Shown here in pieces: positions 9,701-12,741 of a stretch of 12,741 nucleotides of DNA (its first letter is position 1; the number at the start of each line of letters is the position of its first letter). A program made the translations under genes and the position numbers. The notes beneath the pieces are model-generated. The model worked only from the letters and a program-made list of their open reading frames with translations, ran no database searches and was not told where the DNA came from. Source of the DNA: Bacteroidota bacterium (lineage in GTDB: Bacteria; Bacteroidota; Bacteroidia; Bacteroidales; Tenuifilaceae); the NCBI GenBank assembly GCA_023406715.1, contig JAEXVC010000253.1:1-12741 (forward strand), given 5' to 3'.

Positions 9701-10002
9701 ATAAAAACCTAAAATACAACTCACAGGATTTTATCGAGATTGCCTCCGAGGTATTCTCTGGTTGGATTCCACAACTAAGTTCCGTTGGATTCCAGGCTGT
9801 TTGGGCGGGTTACTACGTGGAACCACGTATGTTTATAGACACCAAGCACGGCCTATTCACTGGACTTCGCGGACAAGGATTCATGCTAAGCATGGGACTT
9901 GCTAAAATGTATGTTGATGAGTTAACCGGAAAAACCGTTCCAGAGTACTTCAAACGCTTAAGACTTGAAGGCGACGGATTGCCAGAAAAAGCGTTTAAAT
10001 AG
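6769..10002 (+). CDS. Multi-cofactor FAD/Fe-S amine or amino-acid dehydrogenase, HcnABC/opine-oxidase-like subunits fused in one chain
   Basis: Residues in order: a [2Fe-2S] ferredoxin-like module (C60, C65, C68, C80; HcnA/SoxA N-terminus type); an FAD/NAD two-dinucleotide-binding reductase (GAGPAG at 121-126; second Rossmann GAGNIG at 268-273); a double cluster module (C461, C467, C470, C474 and C495, C498, C501, C505); a BFD-like [2Fe-2S] domain (C606, C608, C642, C647); and a DAO-type FAD oxidoreductase from about 704 (GGGMAG at 710-715, C-terminal GLRGQGF). In relatives (hydrogen cyanide synthase, octopine/nopaline oxidase, dye-linked L-proline and D-hydroxyproline dehydrogenases) these are separate alpha, beta and small ferredoxin subunits. 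Inference: the DAO domain oxidises an amine, imino acid or opine-like substrate in the cytoplasm and electrons pass through the Fe-S centres to the other flavin and an external carrier. The substrate cannot be read from sequence, and no SoxA-type GcvT domain is present. The ATG at 6769 has no Shine-Dalgarno but is A/T-rich upstream. The gene stands alone between two terminators and looks somewhat richer in GC than its neighbours, perhaps reflecting high expression. Confidence 0.9.
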   Translation: MHKIDKHPILEVPKVENVTFLFEGKQVKGEKGFTIAAALHQAGFPVHSHSIEHRERSLECGIGKCGACEMLVDGQIKRICITPVDGVKEVREIPQEHTPDVKPANKQHSTKVYKTTVAIIGAGPAGLAAREVLLQHGVENIVIDNNATIGGQFNMQTHQFFFFEKEKKFGGMRGFDIAKTLAGDNHEGIFLDSTVWDVLENKRIAVKNIITEEIYFVEADHMVIATGAVPFMPTFENDDLPGVYTAAVVQKMMNQEFTLLGKNVLSVGAGNIGYLTSYQLMQAGANVKAIIEAMPHEGGFPVQANRVRRLGIPIMLGKILVKALPNEDHTGIVGAVIADAKDFKPVPGTEQIIEGIDAINICTGLVPDDQLLIKGNEIFGRNCYGAGDAIKIGEGTSAVLRGKQVAFEILHELGARFKYDTYLNISKEYIDSQQHPVRVIESPYLPTDERKKAKPFVQIDCLYGFACNPCTFACPHGAITKNSTSTVPVVDFNKCIGCMDCVYQCPGLAIFGYSYAKDWLFLPIEYEAQEGAEVFLVDNNGKVLGNGVIEKILRKPNKTNVARVKSHDLHGDDLLNARGFIVKENFPKPIEIKKTSYKPEEKIYVCHCDDVSLDEIMEVIGDRKFISADEIKHTTRLGMGACRGKRCIKRLKTTLAPKGIQIVGDATPRGPLSNQVSMGELYPKDVPETYITGVNGKKARVEKIPVLIAGGGMAGSSLFRYMAEAGLKPVLLNYGRGASWRNIAGGRTAFSLPEIAEIAEMNHKLFQDLHTVSNIDYRPINYVNFAHDENTRKALEASMAWSSAYMIDPKDFQKEISPFMNPKLSTYNAALITKGCWQATPGKTIDLLRKIGIEKGGVIKEDCELISIHKNGNGFVALVRDHDKSYVEYHADNFVNALGPTGEKFTRQLGIYTGIYPVKHQAFITHRLPWLGVNGDPLGMLIDRRNYKGFVAVYGQQLAETGQIIGCASPAVDPREADKNLKYNSQDFIEIASEVFSGWIPQLSSVGFQAVWAGYYVEPRMFIDTKHGLFTGLRGQGFMLSMGLAKMYVDELTGKTVPEYFKRLRLEGDGLPEKAFK

Positions 10003-10019
10003 ACATTTAGTTAATACAG

Positions 10020-10049
10020 AAAGAAGCCAAGGAAAACCTTGGCTTCTTT
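10020..10049. terminator. Shared hairpin terminator between convergent genes
   Basis: A 13-bp stem (10020-10032 with 10037-10049, core AGAAGCCAAGG) has an AAAA loop and runs into TTTTATT on the plus strand, 17 bases after the flavoprotein stop. Read on the minus strand it lies about 16 bases past the ATPase stop and is followed by a shorter T-rich stretch. It probably ends transcripts from both sides, more strongly on the plus strand. Confidence 0.85.
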
Positions 10050-10065
10050 TATTAAAAATATCCAT

Positions 10066-10764
10066 CTATAATTCTTTACAGTAATTAGAAATTTTCCCAT
10101 CGGACATTTCAATAGTTCTATCGCTTGCCTTTGCAAAATCATTATCGTGTGTTACCGCAATAATTGTTTGACCGTAATCCTGCGAAAGTTGCTTAAAAAT
10201 CTCGAAAACAATCGCAGTGTTTTTACTATCCAAATTACCAGTTGGCTCATCGCCCATAATTATAGCAGGATCGTTAATTAAAGCCCTTGCAATTGCCACC
10301 CTTTGCTGCTGTCCACCACTCAATTTCGATGCATCCTTTAACGCTTGATCCTCTAAGCCCAACATTTCTAATTTTTGGTAAGCTCGTTCCTCAATCTCTT
10401 TATATGAGTATTTCCCTAACTTCAATGCGGGTATCATAACGTTTTTCAAGCAGGAAAACTCGGGTAGTAAGTAGTGAAACTGAAATACAAAACCAATCTT
10501 TTCATTCCTAATTGCAGCCAAATAGTCAACTTTCTGGTTTGTAATAAGTTGATTATCTATAAGAAGTTCGCCTTCATAATTCGTATCCATAGTGCTTAAA
10601 CAGTACAGCAATGTAGATTTTCCAGAACCACTCTTGCCAACAATAGTCAGGAATTCACCCCTTTTAACTTCAAAACTAACATCATCCAGTACTCTGAATT
10701 TAACTGGGTCGTAGAAATATTTACCAATATTCCTTGTTTCTAGAATTATATCTCTCTTTTCCAT
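10066..10764 (-). CDS. ABC transporter ATPase, LolD/MacB type
   Basis: This 232-residue protein has all nucleotide-binding motifs: Walker A GKSGSGKS (43-50), Q-loop Gln95, signature LSGGQ (148-152), Walker B ending in IIMGDEP with catalytic Glu173, D-loop residues NLD (177-179) and switch His206. Its length and the GDEPTGNLD segment place it in the LolD/MacB/FtsE family, whose members power transenvelope export or lipoprotein release from the cytoplasmic face without transporting through the membrane themselves. It is the last gene of a three-gene minus-strand operon. Its ATG follows the permease stop by 8 bases, which suggests translational coupling, and it ends close to the shared hairpin. 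The gene is intact. The exact substrate is unknown; a lolD name is not justified because the neighbouring subunits are of the MacAB/DevBC kind. Confidence 0.95.
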   Translation of the reverse strand: MEKRDIILETRNIGKYFYDPVKFRVLDDVSFEVKRGEFLTIVGKSGSGKSTLLYCLSTMDTNYEGELLIDNQLITNQKVDYLAAIRNEKIGFVFQFHYLLPEFSCLKNVMIPALKLGKYSYKEIEERAYQKLEMLGLEDQALKDASKLSGGQQQRVAIARALINDPAIIMGDEPTGNLDSKNTAIVFEIFKQLSQDYGQTIIAVTHDNDFAKASDRTIEMSDGKISNYCKEL

Positions 10765-10772
10765 TTTATTAA

Positions 10773-12005
10773 CTATTTTCTGAATATTGCTACTGGGTCT
10801 ACCTTCGAAGCTTTTTTAGCCGGAAAATATCCTGCACCCAACGATACTATTAAGCCAAAAAATATCCCTGATATAAATATTGAAGGATCAAACTGTATAG
10901 GGAAATAACCTACAGGAGGTCCAACATATATCCCTTTTGCAATTTGAACTAAAATACTGCCAATTGTTACACCCAGTATGGTTCCAAAAGCCCCCATAAT
11001 AAAGGCTTCAGTCAAAAAGATGGTTATTATATCCTTACCTTTGAAACCATTTGCTTTAAGAATTGCAATATCATTCATCTTTTGGGTTATTGTCATATTA
11101 ATTATGTTGTAGATACCAAAAGCAGCAACCAACATAATTGAAAGGGAAATCAAAGGTGTCATTGTACCCATCATCCGACTTTGAGCTAATTGGTCGACAT
11201 TTTCCACCTGCCAATCCTCCACTTTGTATTTAGTCAATTGCTGAATTTTTGCAGCGTAAATGGCAGATGAATCCGGGTTTGTTAATCTCACATAGATATC
11301 AGTTACATTATTAGGGTTTTCCTTAATTAGCTGTTGCGCAGCGACAATATTTATGTATGATTTTGATTCATCGGTTGTTTTATTATCAGTTGCAAAAACA
11401 CCAATAACATTAAAGTTTTTGATTACCCCTAACGACGAGATAACACTGATGTTATCGCCTAAACGTAAGTTTAACTTTTCGGCAACTCCCTTACCTATAA
11501 TAATCCCATTCAAATCGTTTGTGAGTTTCATCAAATCACCTGAAAGCATTGTACTCCGAATATTAAACATAGCGTCGGCCTCAACCACATTAATCCCGCT
11601 GGCAAGACCTTTTAACTGCGACTTACCGCTGTTATAGAATAAATCTACGTTAACTTGTGGTGCTGCATTCAGTACATAGGGCTCCTTTTTCAACTGCTCA
11701 ATTAAACCATAAGGGTTAATGATTACCTTGTTCTGATTGGTAATCTTAGGATTGCTTATCAAGTTCAACGTTGAACTATCGTTTTGATTAATTGAAGAAC
11801 TAATTTCGTCCGCTTTATGAATTCTTATGTGTGGAATTGTTTTGAACATATTCAACTTTGTATAGTTATTCACCCCTACTACAATTGAATTGGAGAATAT
11901 ATACAAGGCAATACCAACTGTAACCCCCATTGCTGCAACAATTGTTTGCTTCTTCCTGGTTAGTATATGCGTTAAAGCAATGTCGTAGTTAACTTTTAGT
12001 TTCAT
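10773..12005 (-). CDS. ABC transporter permease, MacB/FtsX family
   Basis: This 410-residue inner-membrane protein has a four-helix layout typical of the family: one N-terminal helix (about 21-45), a large periplasmic MacB_PCD-like domain (about 50-280), then three helices (about 283-306, 327-356, 373-395). Family landmarks are the cytoplasmic coupling stretch MNDIAILKANGF (310-321), which contacts the ATPase, and the C-terminal KKASKVDPVAIFRK tail. The periplasmic part contains the usual GKGVAEKLNLRLGD segment (171-184). Family members work as mechanotransmission proteins that pair with a membrane fusion protein, moving a substrate from the periplasm outward. The ATG is one base past the stop of the fusion-protein gene (TAG-T-ATG), strong evidence for coupled translation. 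What is exported cannot be deduced. Confidence 0.93.
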   Translation of the reverse strand: MKLKVNYDIALTHILTRKKQTIVAAMGVTVGIALYIFSNSIVVGVNNYTKLNMFKTIPHIRIHKADEISSSINQNDSSTLNLISNPKITNQNKVIINPYGLIEQLKKEPYVLNAAPQVNVDLFYNSGKSQLKGLASGINVVEADAMFNIRSTMLSGDLMKLTNDLNGIIIGKGVAEKLNLRLGDNISVISSLGVIKNFNVIGVFATDNKTTDESKSYINIVAAQQLIKENPNNVTDIYVRLTNPDSSAIYAAKIQQLTKYKVEDWQVENVDQLAQSRMMGTMTPLISLSIMLVAAFGIYNIINMTITQKMNDIAILKANGFKGKDIITIFLTEAFIMGAFGTILGVTIGSILVQIAKGIYVGPPVGYFPIQFDPSIFISGIFFGLIVSLGAGYFPAKKASKVDPVAIFRK

Positions 12006-12006
12006 A

Positions 12007-12741
12007 CTACTTGATATTATCGGTGATTAGTACTGTACTTTCATCTATACCATCCAAAACTTGAACCCAATCGCTACTTACTATTTTAGTGGTTATCCGC
12101 TTTGGCTTAGGCTCTCCCTTTATCCTTACCTCACCGTCATATCCCAAAAAATTACGTGGTATTAGCAAGGCATTCTTTGTTATCCCAACATTTATATTAG
12201 CCTGTAACTGTGTTCCTATGATTTTAAAGTCAAGGCTATCTATAAAATATAACTTACAGGTAAAAGACTGAGTGGATTCATCGAAAGTTGGAAGGATTTC
12301 AGCAACCGTTCCTTTGTAAACCATTTCTTTATTGGTATTAAGTTGAATAAATGCATCCTGTTCTACCTTTATTTTAGCTATACTACCCTCATCAATGCTC
12401 ACTTTCGCATAAACAAAATCAGTATTACCAATTACTGCAATAGCCTCACCTTGTCGGACAAAATCTCCAACCTGCTTAAATCTTTTCAATACACGTCCTG
12501 GTTTTATTGCTAGAATCTGATTATGTTCGGATATAACCCTGTTTACATCTTTCTGCGTACGATTGATAATCAGTTGCTGTTCGGCCTGCTGCTTAACTAA
12601 ATCGTAATTCTGTAGAGCATTCTGATACTCTGTTTTAGATAAGTTAAACTGCAATTCTATCTTTTCAAATTCGGCTCTTGAAATGCTTTGAGCCGCTAAT
12701 AAATTTTTATACCTACTGTATAAGCTAGAATCGTACTCCAT
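12007..12741 (-). CDS. Periplasmic membrane fusion protein (HlyD/MacA/DevB-like), N-terminus outside window
   Basis: The frame runs off the end of the window, so the Met encoded at 12739-12741 is probably internal: the signal or membrane anchor, first half of the lipoyl domain and first hairpin helix are missing. What remains (244 residues) is a coiled-coil helix rich in Glu, Gln and Lys (about 5-75), the second lipoyl half (ILAIKPGRVLKRFKQVGDFV, 76-95), a beta-barrel domain (about 108-190), and a membrane-proximal domain (about 190-244). This is the standard order for adaptor proteins of tripartite ABC exporters, which link the permease to an outer-membrane channel. It leads the operon seen here, fusion protein then permease then ATPase, the same order as devBCA. 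No TolC-like gene is visible; it could lie further upstream. The operon's promoter is also outside the window. Confidence 0.88.
   Translation of the reverse strand: MEYDSSLYSRYKNLLAAQSISRAEFEKIELQFNLSKTEYQNALQNYDLVKQQAEQQLIINRTQKDVNRVISEHNQILAIKPGRVLKRFKQVGDFVRQGEAIAVIGNTDFVYAKVSIDEGSIAKIKVEQDAFIQLNTNKEMVYKGTVAEILPTFDESTQSFTCKLYFIDSLDFKIIGTQLQANINVGITKNALLIPRNFLGYDGEVRIKGEPKPKRITTKIVSSDWVQVLDGIDESTVLITDNIK

Noticed and set aside
11353..11637. Plus-strand open frame opposite the permease gene
   Set aside because: It is antisense to a well-conserved periplasmic domain and has no recognisable features of its own.

Overview
The window looks like a Bacteroidota chromosome, most likely from a member of the Bacteroidales-like anaerobes. 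The basis is a type IX secretion (T9SS) C-terminal sorting domain, CARDB and Ig-like repeat modules typical of that phylum's surface proteins, AT-rich coding sequence, and starts without a clear Shine-Dalgarno sequence. The genus cannot be told from the sequence.

Layout. (1) Positions 1-6572, plus strand: the 3' part of a very large secreted surface protein whose start lies before the window. It reads as the tail of a choice-of-anchor J domain, a BNR-associated N-terminal-like domain, a jelly-roll domain, a CARDB domain, a second jelly-roll that appears to be interrupted by a copy of the first type, six CARDB+Ig units and a T9SS sorting domain. It ends at a perfect 15-bp hairpin terminator. 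(2) Positions 6769-10002, plus strand: a 1077-residue iron-sulfur flavoprotein. It joins in one chain the modules that the HcnABC / opine oxidase / dye-linked proline and hydroxyproline dehydrogenase group usually spreads over several subunits. A hairpin at 10020-10049 lies between it and the convergent next operon. (3) Positions 12741-10066, minus strand: a tightly packed membrane fusion protein (5' end outside the window), MacB/FtsX-type permease and LolD/MacB-type ATPase, forming a MacAB/DevBCA-like ABC exporter.

The three blocks show no obvious functional link. Block 1 is an outer-surface adhesin or the repeat stalk of a surface enzyme. Block 2 is probably a cytoplasmic amine or amino-acid dehydrogenase that passes electrons through several FAD and Fe-S centres. 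Block 3 is an envelope export pump, with no TolC-type partner visible here.

Most worth following up are the nested jelly-roll domain and the near-invariant spacing of cysteines across the Ig-to-CARDB junctions in the surface protein, and the all-in-one architecture of the flavoprotein. No CRISPR array, tRNA, rRNA, insertion sequence or defence system was found.
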